NCBI GenBank assembly: GCA_023266355.1
Contig: JAHFQM010000003.1
Coordinates: forward strand, 1-64,000
DNA length: 64,000 bases
Reading direction: 5' to 3'
DNA from: Aquabacterium sp.
GTDB lineage: Bacteria; Pseudomonadota; Gammaproteobacteria; Burkholderiales; Burkholderiaceae_C
Shown here: positions 28,855 through 36,538 of the stretch, piece by piece
How the letters are laid out: each line of letters begins with the position of its first letter
Position numbering within the stretch: the stretch's first letter is position 1
Program-made: the position numbers and the translations under genes
Notes under the pieces: model-generated
Database searches by the model: none
Seen by the model: only the letters and a program-made list of their open reading frames with translations
What the model was told of the DNA's origin: nothing

Positions 28855-28887
28855 TTCGGAATCAAATAGCAACGCACGGAGATTCAC

Positions 28888-29655
28888 ATGACTTTCGCAA
28901 CAAGCACACCTTTCAAGAAATCCATCCTGGCCCTGGTGGGCGCCGCCTGCCTGGGTGCCGCCAGCCTGGCGCACGCCGACACCACCTTGACCGACAATTT
29001 CACGCTGGCCGACCTGGTGATCAACAAGCGCTCGTTCACCGTGGGCGACAAGGAATTCAGCAACTTCGACTGGCACGCCAACGGCTTCTTCAACGACGCC
29101 ACCGGCCAGCTGTGGGGTGACCTGGACCTGGCCGCGCACATCAACGTGCACGGCGAAATCACCAACAGCGGCAACTACGGCCTGGACTTCACCGGCCCGC
29201 TGCAAGCCCACCCGGGTGACTCGGCCTCGGCCCAGTTGACCTACACGGTGCGGGTGCTCAACCCCAATTTCTACCTGTCGGACTTCCACCTCGACGGCGA
29301 CCCGCTGGTGTCCGGCGCGAACGGCCAGGCCGTGGTGCGCGAATCGGTCAGCGACCTGACCAACACCCTGATCCCGCTGAACCCGGTCGGCCCTCTGGAG
29401 GTCAGCCAGTACGTGCCGGGCGCTTCGGTGTTCAACGACGTGGCCTTCACCCAGCCGGGCCTCCGCCCGACGGTGGCCGAAATCGAAACCACCCTCCTGC
29501 TGAGCGCCACCATCCCCGGCACCAACGCCTCGGTGCTGCACTTCCAGGAGAGCTTCTCGCAGGCCGTGCCCGAGCCCTCGACCTACGCGCTGGCGCTGGT
29601 TGGCATCGCTGCCCTGGGCTTCGCTCGCCGCCGCACCGCGGACCTGGCCGCCTGA
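28888..29655 (+). CDS. PEP-CTERM sorting domain protein, 255 aa
   Basis: The protein has a signal peptide (KKSILALVGAACLGAASLAHA), a beta-rich body with many Asp, Asn and Thr residues, and a C-terminal signal VPEPSTYALALVGIAALGFARRR. It should be exported and processed by an exosortase located elsewhere in the genome. A good GGAGA ribosome site precedes the ATG. It is not obviously a close paralogue of the first PEP-CTERM protein. It stands alone in an insertion between grxC and secB, with a long regulatory region upstream. Confidence 0.88.
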   Translation: MTFATSTPFKKSILALVGAACLGAASLAHADTTLTDNFTLADLVINKRSFTVGDKEFSNFDWHANGFFNDATGQLWGDLDLAAHINVHGEITNSGNYGLDFTGPLQAHPGDSASAQLTYTVRVLNPNFYLSDFHLDGDPLVSGANGQAVVRESVSDLTNTLIPLNPVGPLEVSQYVPGASVFNDVAFTQPGLRPTVAEIETTLLLSATIPGTNASVLHFQESFSQAVPEPSTYALALVGIAALGFARRRTADLAA

Positions 29656-29780
29656 CGCTGCCCTCGCCGTTCGGGCCGCCACCGGAGCCCTGCAGAGACA
29701 GGGCCCGGGGGGTGCCGAGCTGACAACGTTTCAAAAGCCGGATGCACCGGGCCGTGGTCGCCACGCCTGGTGCGCCGGCT

Positions 29781-30497
29781 TCAGTCCATGCCCTGGGAGA
29801 TGCGCTCCAGCCCAGGCAGCTCGCAAGCGAGCACGCCACTGTGCTCGGCCACCAGACCGCTGCGCTTGAAGGCGGCCATGGTGCGGCTGACGGTCTCGGG
29901 CGTGAGGTCCAGCAGGGAGGCCATGTCCTCGCGCGACATCGACTGACAGGTTTGGGTGATGTGCCCACGCGCCATGTGCAAGAGCAGGCGCGCCAGGCGC
30001 ACGCGGGCCGGCCCGGTGCAGAGCTCGGCAATGACGGCATCGGCCTCGTCGGCGTTCGCCTGCCACAGCTGCATCAGCGCCATGTGCAGGTCGGCATCGT
30101 GCAGGGTGGCCTCGTTGACGGCATCGGCCGGGATCTCGCACAACTGGGTGCGCCCCAGGCAGGTGACCGTGTGGTGGTAGCTGATGTCACTGAGCACCTC
30201 CAGCCCGAACACCGCCCCCGCTTGCAGCACCCGCACCACCCTGGGATGGCCATCGGGCGTGCTGACCTCCAGTTTCACCGCCCCTTTGCAAACGGAATAC
30301 ACCGATTTGCCGCGCGCACCTTTGCGGCAAACGACCTCGCCGGGCACGAAGGTGCGCTGGTGGGTGGCGTCCTGATTGCCCGGAGCAGACTTGCCCCAGA
30401 CACGCCCAAACATCCCATTTTGACAAACCGGGCACAGCCGGACATGCAAACCCTGCATCGGCAGCATGCGTGCCGAACCCATTCCCTGGTGTGGCAT
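29781..30497 (-). CDS. Crp/Fnr-family transcriptional regulator
   Basis: At 238 aa it has a cyclic-nucleotide-binding-type beta barrel (FVPGEVVCRKGARGKSVYSVCKG, then VLQAGAVFGLEVLSD), a long dimer helix, and a C-terminal HTH SREDMASLLDLTPETVSRTMAAF. The recognition helix has the E-x-x-S-R pattern of FNR. The N-terminus carries a C-P-V-C pair and other cysteines, but the spacing does not clearly give the four FNR iron-sulfur ligands. I chose ATG 30497 because GGGAAA lies upstream; an in-frame ATG 26 codons earlier is less likely. It is convergent with the PEP-CTERM gene and divergent from secB. Confidence 0.87.
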   Translation of the reverse strand: MPHQGMGSARMLPMQGLHVRLCPVCQNGMFGRVWGKSAPGNQDATHQRTFVPGEVVCRKGARGKSVYSVCKGAVKLEVSTPDGHPRVVRVLQAGAVFGLEVLSDISYHHTVTCLGRTQLCEIPADAVNEATLHDADLHMALMQLWQANADEADAVIAELCTGPARVRLARLLLHMARGHITQTCQSMSREDMASLLDLTPETVSRTMAAFKRSGLVAEHSGVLACELPGLERISQGMD

Positions 30498-30738
30498 GGT
30501 TGATTTCCCAGAAATGATATTTGTCACGGAGCCAGATTTTTTTGATTCACCACAAGCCCGCAAATACCATTGCATTATGTGAGTAAGGCAGTCGGATTTG
30601 GGGGCATCCCCCGCACACCGATGGACGCGCGCGCGTCACCTGGGCCACGCTGTGACAGTCGCGTCATGTGGCTGGGTCATAATTCGCCGCGACCTCCAAC
30701 GAACCGCCTTACATCCAAGGCCACCGCAAGGACCTCCC

Positions 30739-31197
30739 ATGAGCGAACAGAACCTCCAGCCTTCCTTCAGCATCCAACGCATCTACCTCAAGGACCTGTC
30801 GCTGGAGTTGCCCAACGCCCCCCAGATCCTGCTGGAGCAAGGCCAGCCCCAGGTGGACGTGCAGCTGAACCTGCACGCCGAGCCCGTGGTCGAAGGCATC
30901 TATGAAATCGCCGTGACCGCCACCGTGACCGCCAAGGTCAACGACAAGGTGCTGTTCCTGGTCGAAGCCAAGCAAGCCGGCCTGTTCGAAATCCGCAACG
31001 TGCCGGAAGACCAGCTGCAGCCGATCATCGCCATCGCCTGCCCGCAGATCGTCTACCCCTACCTGCGCGCCACCGTGGCCGACGTGCTGAACCGCACCGG
31101 CTTCCCGCCCGTGCACCTGACCGAAGTCAACTTCCAGGCCATGTACGAGTCGCAGCTGCAGCAAGCCGCTGCCGCACAGCAAGTCCAGGCTTCCTGA
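30739..31197 (+). CDS. secB: Protein-export chaperone SecB
   Basis: The 152-aa cytoplasmic chaperone keeps preproteins unfolded for SecA. It has the conserved [19 protein letters not shown] start, the [11 protein letters not shown] strand, and the [32 protein letters not shown] segment. Length matches the family. gpsA follows 43 bp later on the same strand. Confidence 0.97.
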   Translation: MSEQNLQPSFSIQRIYLKDLSLELPNAPQILLEQGQPQVDVQLNLHAEPVVEGIYEIAVTATVTAKVNDKVLFLVEAKQAGLFEIRNVPEDQLQPIIAIACPQIVYPYLRATVADVLNRTGFPPVHLTEVNFQAMYESQLQQAAAAQQVQAS

Positions 31198-31240
31198 TCC
31201 TGCGCAGCGCGTTGTGGCGGACTGCGTCGCCGCGGATCGG

Positions 31241-32236
31241 ATGACCCGTCACCTCACGGTCTTGGGCGCCGGCGCCTGGGGCACGGCACTGGCCATCAGT
31301 GCCGCGCGCCAGGGCGTGGCCGTGCAGCTGTGGGCGCGCGATGCCGCCCAGGTGGCCGAGATGCAGGCGCAGCGGCGCAACACCCGCTACCTGCCCGAGG
31401 CCGCTTTCCCTGACCGCCTGGCGCTGACGGCCGATTTCGACGCGGCCGTGGCGCATGCCCACGGGCATGGCGGGCTGGTCATCGTCGGCACGCCGATGGC
31501 GGCACTGGCCGACGTCCTCCAGCGCCTGCCCGAACACGTGGCCACGCTGTGGCTGTGCAAGGGTTTCGAGAAGGGCACGGGCCGACTGGGCCACGAAATC
31601 GCCCGCGCGGTGCGCCCTCAGGCGCGCAGCGGCGTGCTCTCCGGCCCCAGCTTCGCCAAGGAAGTGGCCCTGGGCCAACCGACGGCTTTGGTCGCGGCCA
31701 GCACCGACAACGCCCTGGCCGAGCAGGCCGTGGACGTGTTCCACAGCGATTCCCTGCGCGTCTACACCTCCAACGACCCGGTGGGCGTGGAGGTGGGCGG
31801 CGCCGTCAAGAACGTGCTGGCGATCGCCACGGGCATCGTCGATGGCATGGATTTGGGCCTGAACGCCCGCGCCGCCCTCATCACCCGGGGGCTGGCCGAA
31901 ATGACCCGCCTGGGCGTGGCCCTGGGTGCGCGCCCTGACACCTTCATGGGCCTGTCGGGCCTCGGCGACCTGGTGCTGACGTCCACCGGCGCGCTCTCGC
32001 GCAACCGCACCGTGGGCCTGCAGTTGGCCACGGGCAAGCCGCTGGCGCAGATCCTCCAGGAGCTGGGCCACGTGGCCGAAGGCGTGTATTCGGCCGCCAC
32101 CGTGTGGCAACGCGCCCAGTCGCTGGGCGTGGCCATGCCCATCACCGAGGCGGTGGTGGCTGTGCTGGAAGGCCGCCTGAGCCCCGCCGAGGCCGTGGGT
32201 GCGCTGATGCGCCGCGAGGCCAAGGCAGAAGGCTGA
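31241..32236 (+). CDS. gpsA: Glycerol-3-phosphate dehydrogenase [NAD(P)+]
   Basis: The 331-aa enzyme makes sn-glycerol-3-phosphate for phospholipid synthesis. It has the Rossmann motif [13 protein letters not shown], the [16 protein letters not shown] and [17 protein letters not shown] blocks, catalytic Lys in [14 protein letters not shown], and [21 protein letters not shown] chose ATG 31241 as the start next to the Rossmann fold. Confidence 0.96.
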   Translation: MTRHLTVLGAGAWGTALAISAARQGVAVQLWARDAAQVAEMQAQRRNTRYLPEAAFPDRLALTADFDAAVAHAHGHGGLVIVGTPMAALADVLQRLPEHVATLWLCKGFEKGTGRLGHEIARAVRPQARSGVLSGPSFAKEVALGQPTALVAASTDNALAEQAVDVFHSDSLRVYTSNDPVGVEVGGAVKNVLAIATGIVDGMDLGLNARAALITRGLAEMTRLGVALGARPDTFMGLSGLGDLVLTSTGALSRNRTVGLQLATGKPLAQILQELGHVAEGVYSAATVWQRAQSLGVAMPITEAVVAVLEGRLSPAEAVGALMRREAKAEG

Positions 32237-32251
32237 GGCGCTTCGGGCCGC

Positions 32252-32722
32252 TCAGGCCCCGCCGGCGTAGCCGTTCTGCCGCCAGGCCTCGAACACGGCC
32301 ACGGCCACCGCATTGCTCAAATTCAAGCTGCGCTGCCCCTCGCGCATGGGCAGGCGCACGCGCTGCGCGGTCGGGAAGGTGTCGCGCAGCTCGGGGGCCA
32401 GGCCCGCGGTTTCGCTGCCGAACACCAGCCAATCACCCGCTTGCCAGGCCACTTCGCCAAAGGGCCGGCTGCCGCGCGTGGTGAAGGCGAACAGGCGGCC
32501 GGCATCGGGCTGCATGGTGTCGAGGAAAGCCTGCCAGCTGGCATGGCGCTTCACGGCGGCGTGCTCGTGGTAATCGAGGCCGGCGCGGCGCAGCAGCTTG
32601 TCGTCCATCGAAAAACCCAGGGGCTCGATGAGGTGCAGCTCGCAGCCGGTGTTGGCCGCCAGGCGGATGACGTTGCCGGTGTTGGGCGGGATCTCGGGCT
32701 GGACCAGGACGATGCGGAACAT
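32252..32722 (-). CDS. trmL: tRNA (cytidine/uridine-34 2'-O)-methyltransferase
   Basis: The 156-aa SPOUT enzyme methylates the wobble base of certain tRNA-Leu species. It shows VLVQPEIPPNTGNVIRLAANTG, GFSMDDKLLRRAGLDYHEH, LVFGSETAGLAP and LPMREGQRSLNLSNAVAVAVFEA, which form the knotted SAM site. It is convergent with gpsA. Confidence 0.95.
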   Translation of the reverse strand: MFRIVLVQPEIPPNTGNVIRLAANTGCELHLIEPLGFSMDDKLLRRAGLDYHEHAAVKRHASWQAFLDTMQPDAGRLFAFTTRGSRPFGEVAWQAGDWLVFGSETAGLAPELRDTFPTAQRVRLPMREGQRSLNLSNAVAVAVFEAWRQNGYAGGA

Positions 32723-32731
32723 GGGGCGCGA

Positions 32732-34378
32732 TTATGCAGACTGCTTGAACGCCATGATCGCCTGGTTGCGCAAGGTGCGCAGCAAGGACAGGGTGCGCTC
32801 GTCGGGATGCAGGCTGCCGGCGGCCGCCCTGTCCGCATAGATCAGGCCGATGACGCGGTCGGGCTGGCCCGGGCGCTTGAGCACCAGGGGCAGCAACAGG
32901 AAGGTCTGCGCGTCGATGTGGGTGGTGAACCAGCGGGGCAGCAGGCGCGCCACCGCGGGCAACCGCGCATCGGCGATCAGGGTGTCGGCGTTCTTCAGGC
33001 TCACCGCGGTGAACAGGTCGGGCTGGGTGCCGGAAGGCACGCTCAGCGGCACATGGAAGGCGGCCTTGAGGAGCTCCGCGCCCTCGCCCAGGCCCATGCG
33101 GCCTTGCAGCTCGCCGGTGCGGGCGTCGCGCAGGCAGAACACGACGCGGCGGGCGTCGAGGCCGCGGTAGAGGGTCTCCAGCACCATGTGCAGCACGCTT
33201 TGCAGGCTGAAGGCTTCGACCAGGGTGTTGGTGATGTCCTGGATGCCGCTGGTGAGGATGTCGATGGGGCTGAGCGCGGGAGGGCCCAGCTCGCCGGCGC
33301 CCAGGTCGGTGAAGCCGGGCTCGGCCAGGTCGATGTCGAGGCCTGCGCTGCCGGCTGTGCCCAGTGTGGCGCCCGGTGCAGCACCCGCTGCCGTGCCGAC
33401 CGCATCGGGCGCATCGACGTAATAGGTGTCGAGCAGGCGCTCGGCCGGGGAGGACGCCGGCACACTGAGGTTGAGCGCCGCGGTGAGTTCGCTCAGGCGC
33501 TTGCGCGCGCGCCCGGCCGCATCCTGCAGGGCCTGGGGCGCGAGGTCGAGGGCACGCGCATGGCTGCGCTGCAGTCGCACCAGGGCATCGCCCAGCTCAG
33601 GCGGCGGCGTGTGCAGCATGGCGTCGGTGGCGGCTTCGGCCAGGCTGGCCAGCCAGTGCAGGCGCTCAGGCGTGCCGGTCAGGGAGTGCACGGGCAAGGC
33701 ACCTTCCGGCGCGCGCATGCAGGCCCGCAAGGCCTCGGGCAGGCTCCATTGCGCCCCGATGGCATCGGCCAGCTCGTCCAGGCGCACGCCCAGCACCTGC
33801 TGCGCGGCTTGGGCCTCGCTGGGCGCGGGCGGTGGCGCGCGCATCAGCTCGCGCATCTGCTCGGCATCTTCGGGCAGGTAGAAGGCCACCAGCAACCAAC
33901 CCAGGCGGCGGAACAGCGTGCCCACGAAGGCCTCTTCGGCCTCGGCCGGGGTGCTGCCCAGCTCGCTGGCCAGGGTGCCAGCCATGACCGTGTGCAGGAA
34001 CGCTTCCTTCAATTGCAGGGCGTGGACCTGGTCGTGCATGTGGTCGAGCAGCACGAGGGACAGGGCCAGGTTGCGCACCCCTGCCACGCCGATGAGGCTG
34101 ACCGCGCGCGACACGGTGCGGATGGGGTCGGTGCCGGCGCGGCGGTAGTGGGCGGTGTTGACGACGCGCAGCAGCTTTTGCGTGAGGGCCACGTCCTGCA
34201 GGATTTCGTCGCACAGGGTGTGCAGGCTGTCGCTGTCGGATTCCGACAAGGCCTGCACCCGGCTGATGGACGCCGACAGCGCCGGGAAGTCCTGCTTGCT
34301 GCGCATGCGCCGCAGGAGGTAGTCCAGCGTCAGGCGAGCGTCAGTTTCGATCGCGGAAACAGAGGCCGACATGCCCAC
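32732..34378 (-). CDS. HDOD-domain signalling protein with C-terminal GAF-like domain
   Basis: The 548-aa protein has an HDOD domain at about residues 25-230 (FPALSASISRVQALSESDSDSL, ILQDVALTQKLLRVVNTAHYRR, VSLIGVAGVRNLALSL). A variable linker follows, and then a GAF-like region from about residue 375 (DITNTLVEAFSLQSVLHMVLETLY, RRVVFCLRDARTGEL). HDOD proteins act in signalling, often with cyclic-di-GMP or kinases. No output is known here. ATG 34372 is an alternative start. It diverges from chrA. Confidence 0.85.
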   Translation of the reverse strand: MGMSASVSAIETDARLTLDYLLRRMRSKQDFPALSASISRVQALSESDSDSLHTLCDEILQDVALTQKLLRVVNTAHYRRAGTDPIRTVSRAVSLIGVAGVRNLALSLVLLDHMHDQVHALQLKEAFLHTVMAGTLASELGSTPAEAEEAFVGTLFRRLGWLLVAFYLPEDAEQMRELMRAPPPAPSEAQAAQQVLGVRLDELADAIGAQWSLPEALRACMRAPEGALPVHSLTGTPERLHWLASLAEAATDAMLHTPPPELGDALVRLQRSHARALDLAPQALQDAAGRARKRLSELTAALNLSVPASSPAERLLDTYYVDAPDAVGTAAGAAPGATLGTAGSAGLDIDLAEPGFTDLGAGELGPPALSPIDILTSGIQDITNTLVEAFSLQSVLHMVLETLYRGLDARRVVFCLRDARTGELQGRMGLGEGAELLKAAFHVPLSVPSGTQPDLFTAVSLKNADTLIADARLPAVARLLPRWFTTHIDAQTFLLLPLVLKRPGQPDRVIGLIYADRAAAGSLHPDERTLSLLRTLRNQAIMAFKQSA

Positions 34379-34451
34379 TCCTGATTTAATGTGTGCGGTT
34401 CAGATCCTTGCGCCGATTGTGCGCCGAGCCTCCACCCAGCCGCCAGCCCCC

Positions 34452-35819
34452 ATGCGCTTGACCGACGCCCCAGCCCCTGCATCCGTGACTTTCTGGCAAG
34501 CCTTTCGCTTCTGGCTGCGCCTGGGCTTCATCAGCTTCGGCGGGCCGGCCGGGCAGATCGCCATCCTGCACGAGGAGCTGGTGGTGCGCCGGCGCTGGCT
34601 GTCGGAGCGCCGCTTCCTGCACGCGCTGAACTATTGCATGGTGCTGCCGGGGCCAGAGGCGCAGCAGCTGGCCACCTACATCGGCTGGCTGATGCACCGG
34701 ACCTGGGGCGGCATCGTGGCCGGTGCGCTGTTCGTGCTGCCCTCGCTGGCCATCCTGGTCGGGCTGTCGTGGGTGTACGTGGCCTTCGGGCAGGTGCCCT
34801 GGGTGGCCGGGGTGTTCTACGGCATCAAGCCGGCGGTGGCGGCCATCGTGCTGCAGGCGGCCCACCGCATTGGCTCGCGCGCGCTGCGCAACCGGGCGCT
34901 GTGGGCGATCGCAGCGGCGTCCTTCATCGGCATCGCGGTGCTGCAACTGCCCTTCCCCTTGATCCTGGCACTGGCCGCGGCCGCCGGGGCCCAGGGAGGT
35001 CGCCTGGCGCCCACGCTGTTCGTGGCGGGCGGCGGACACGGCAGCGCGGGCCATGACACCGGCCCCACCGCCATCGACGACCATGGCCCCCGGGCCGAGC
35101 ACACGGTGTTCCGCTGGCCGCGCCTGCTGGCCGTGCTGGCCGTGTCGCTGGCGCTGTGGCTGGCACCGATGGCCTGGATGGTGGCGCAACTGGGCTGGGC
35201 GCACACCTACACGCAGATGGGCTGGTTCTTCACCAAGGCCGCGTGGATGACTTTCGGCGGGGCCTATGCCGTGCTGCCCTACGTGGTGCAAGGTGCGGTG
35301 GAGCACTTCCACTGGCTGAACCCGCTGCAGATGATGGACGGCCTGGCGCTGGGCGAAACCACGCCCGGCCCGCTGATCATGGTGGTGGCCTTCGTAGGCT
35401 ATGTGGGCGCACACACCCAGGCTTTGCTGGGGCCGGACGCGCCCTTCCTGGCCGGCGCGCTGGGCGCTGCGCTGGTGACGTGGTTCACCTTTTTGCCCTC
35501 GTTCATGTTCATCCTGGCGGGCGGGCCGCTGGTGGAGTCGAGCCGCCACGAGGTGCGCCTGACGGCACCGCTGACGGCCATCACGGCCGCGGTGGTCGGT
35601 GTGATCCTCAACCTGGCCTTGTTCTTCGGCGTGCACGTGCTGTGGCCGCAGGGCTTGGGGCATGGCCTGCAGGACGCCCTGGACCGGCTGGACCTGCCCG
35701 CCGCCGCACTGAGCGTGGCTGCGGCCGTGGCGCTGTTCCGGTACAAGCGCTCGGTGATGCAGGTGATCGGCGGCGCGGCCCTGGCAGGGCTGGCGCTCAG
35801 GCTGGGGGGGGTGGCTTGA
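34452..35819 (+). CDS. chrA: Chromate transporter, long-chain CHR family
   Basis: The 455-aa inner-membrane protein has two homologous CHR halves. The first has FISFGGPAGQIAILHEELV and NYCMVLPGPEAQQLATYIGW. The second has MTFGGAYAVLPYVVQGAVE and ALGETTPGPLIMVVAFVGY. About ten hydrophobic segments are visible. It likely exports chromate by proton motive force; some CHR proteins carry other anions. No chrB regulator is adjacent. I chose ATG 34452 because upstream codons overlap the divergent HDOD start region. Confidence 0.88.
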   Translation: MRLTDAPAPASVTFWQAFRFWLRLGFISFGGPAGQIAILHEELVVRRRWLSERRFLHALNYCMVLPGPEAQQLATYIGWLMHRTWGGIVAGALFVLPSLAILVGLSWVYVAFGQVPWVAGVFYGIKPAVAAIVLQAAHRIGSRALRNRALWAIAAASFIGIAVLQLPFPLILALAAAAGAQGGRLAPTLFVAGGGHGSAGHDTGPTAIDDHGPRAEHTVFRWPRLLAVLAVSLALWLAPMAWMVAQLGWAHTYTQMGWFFTKAAWMTFGGAYAVLPYVVQGAVEHFHWLNPLQMMDGLALGETTPGPLIMVVAFVGYVGAHTQALLGPDAPFLAGALGAALVTWFTFLPSFMFILAGGPLVESSRHEVRLTAPLTAITAAVVGVILNLALFFGVHVLWPQGLGHGLQDALDRLDLPAAALSVAAAVALFRYKRSVMQVIGGAALAGLALRLGGVA

Positions 35820-35827
35820 GCCAGAAA

Positions 35828-35858
35828 AAAGCCCCGAGCGTTTCCGCTGAGGGCTTGA
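35828..35858 (-). terminator. Rho-independent terminator, original tRNA-Arg terminator
   Basis: Read on the minus strand, AAGCCC...GGGCTT arms with inner CAGCG/CGCTC pairing are followed by TTTTTT. It lies 17 bp beyond the tRNA-Arg 3'-end copy at 35875. It is oriented for the minus-strand tRNA, not for chrA. It was therefore probably the terminator of tRNA-Arg before the island separated them. Confidence 0.65.
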
Positions 35859-35874
35859 TCCACTGGGTTCTTCT

Positions 35875-35922
35875 TGGCGCGCCCGGCTGGGATCGAACCA
35901 GCAACCCCTGCCTTCGGAGGGC
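35875..35922 (-). repeat. Attachment-site repeat: 3' 48 bp of tRNA-Arg
   Basis: It is identical over 48 bp to 38339-38386, the 3' part of the intact tRNA-Arg gene from the anticodon loop through the encoded CCA. The acceptor 5' half is missing here, so this is not a functional tRNA gene. It marks the distal end of the integrated element. Confidence 0.9.
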
Positions 35923-36143
35923 CATTTCCGACTGTATACCGGTGTTTCCCGGGGTAACTGTCGGAAAAGTGTCGGAGATCAAAGGCTCCCCAACCCCCCC
36001 CTCAGCAAGGAGGCAACCCCCTGTGACCTGGCGTTGGTCGCAGGAGCCACTGCAAGAATTGAGCGATGCAAGCAGGCAGACAGGCAAAGCAAGTTGCAAC
36101 TGACTTCTGAGTTGCAACCTTGAACTGATGGCCAAGCAACAAA

Positions 36144-36256
36144 TTACCGATAGGTAATTATTCTCCACCACACCCCCGATTACCCAGGTAATTTACCGAT
36201 CGGTAATCAAGCGCTTGTCACACGCGAACTGACCTCATAGAATTACCCAACGGTAA
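36144..36256. promoter_or_regulatory. Four operator-like palindromes upstream of hipBA
   Basis: The palindromes are TTACCGATAGGTAA (36144-36157), TTACCCAGGTAA (36180-36191), TTACCGATCGGTAA (36193-36206) and TTACCCAACGGTAA (36243-36256). All share the arms TTACC/GGTAA. The last covers the 3' end of the -10 box and the likely start point. They are almost certainly binding sites for HipB or the HipBA complex, by analogy with the multiple hip operators of E. coli, whose sequence differs. Confidence 0.8.
36215..36243 (+). promoter_or_regulatory. Sigma70 promoter of hipBA
   Basis: TTGTCA (36215-36220) and TAGAAT (36238-36243) are separated by 17 bp, each one mismatch from consensus. The hipB ATG is 29 bp downstream. 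Operator-like palindromes lie on both sides, so occupancy should block RNA polymerase, giving autoregulation. Confidence 0.75.
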
Positions 36257-36271
36257 TTCAAAGACCCGTCC

Positions 36272-36538
36272 ATGGACACCACCGCTGACAGCCCCCTGCA
36301 CGACCCAACACCTCATGTGGTTCGCACCGCGCTGGACGTCGGTCAGATGGTCAAGCGGCAGCGCAACGGCATGAACCTGCGCCAGCTCGACGTCGCAGGC
36401 CTGGCCAACACCGGCAACCGCTTGATCGTCGATGTGGAAAACGGCAAATCCACGGTACAGCTTCAGAAGGTGCTTGACCTGCTCGACATCCTCGGCCTGG
36501 AAGTCGTGATTCAGCCCAAGACATCCAGGACGCTGTGA
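36272..36538 (+). CDS. hipB: HipB-like antitoxin and autorepressor
   Basis: The 88-aa protein has an HTH segment at about residues 24-80 (VGQMVKRQRNGMNLRQLDVAGLANTGNRLIVDVENGKST), in the XRE class. LQKVLDLLDILGLEVVI follows, as in HipB proteins. It should neutralise the HipA kinase and repress the operon through the palindromes upstream. The stop TGA shares its A with the hipA ATG. A chimeric detail: the N-terminal 20 residues are variable and Pro-rich. Confidence 0.85.
   Translation: MDTTADSPLHDPTPHVVRTALDVGQMVKRQRNGMNLRQLDVAGLANTGNRLIVDVENGKSTVQLQKVLDLLDILGLEVVIQPKTSRTL

Larger units (their letters stand above)
28492..28887. other. 396-bp intergenic region, AT-richer, with hairpin and palindromes
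   Basis: No coding frame is supported. It holds a GC hairpin GTCGCCCCC-N8-GGGGGCGAC (28569-28594) without a T-run, a GACAAA...TTTGTC inverted arrangement (about 28624-28652), and a perfect TTGAC-N4-GTCAA box. A sigma54-like element lies close to the next gene. The size and richness in symmetric elements suggest a regulated promoter for the PEP-CTERM gene. Confidence 0.6.

Noticed and set aside
32441..34384. A 647-codon plus-strand open frame over trmL and the HDOD gene
   Set aside because: It overlaps two genes with clear domains on the opposite strand and has no recognisable domain of its own.
35875..35922. A second tRNA-Arg gene
   Set aside because: Only the 3' 48 bp of the tRNA are present; the acceptor 5' strand and D arm are missing. 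It is an attachment-site repeat.
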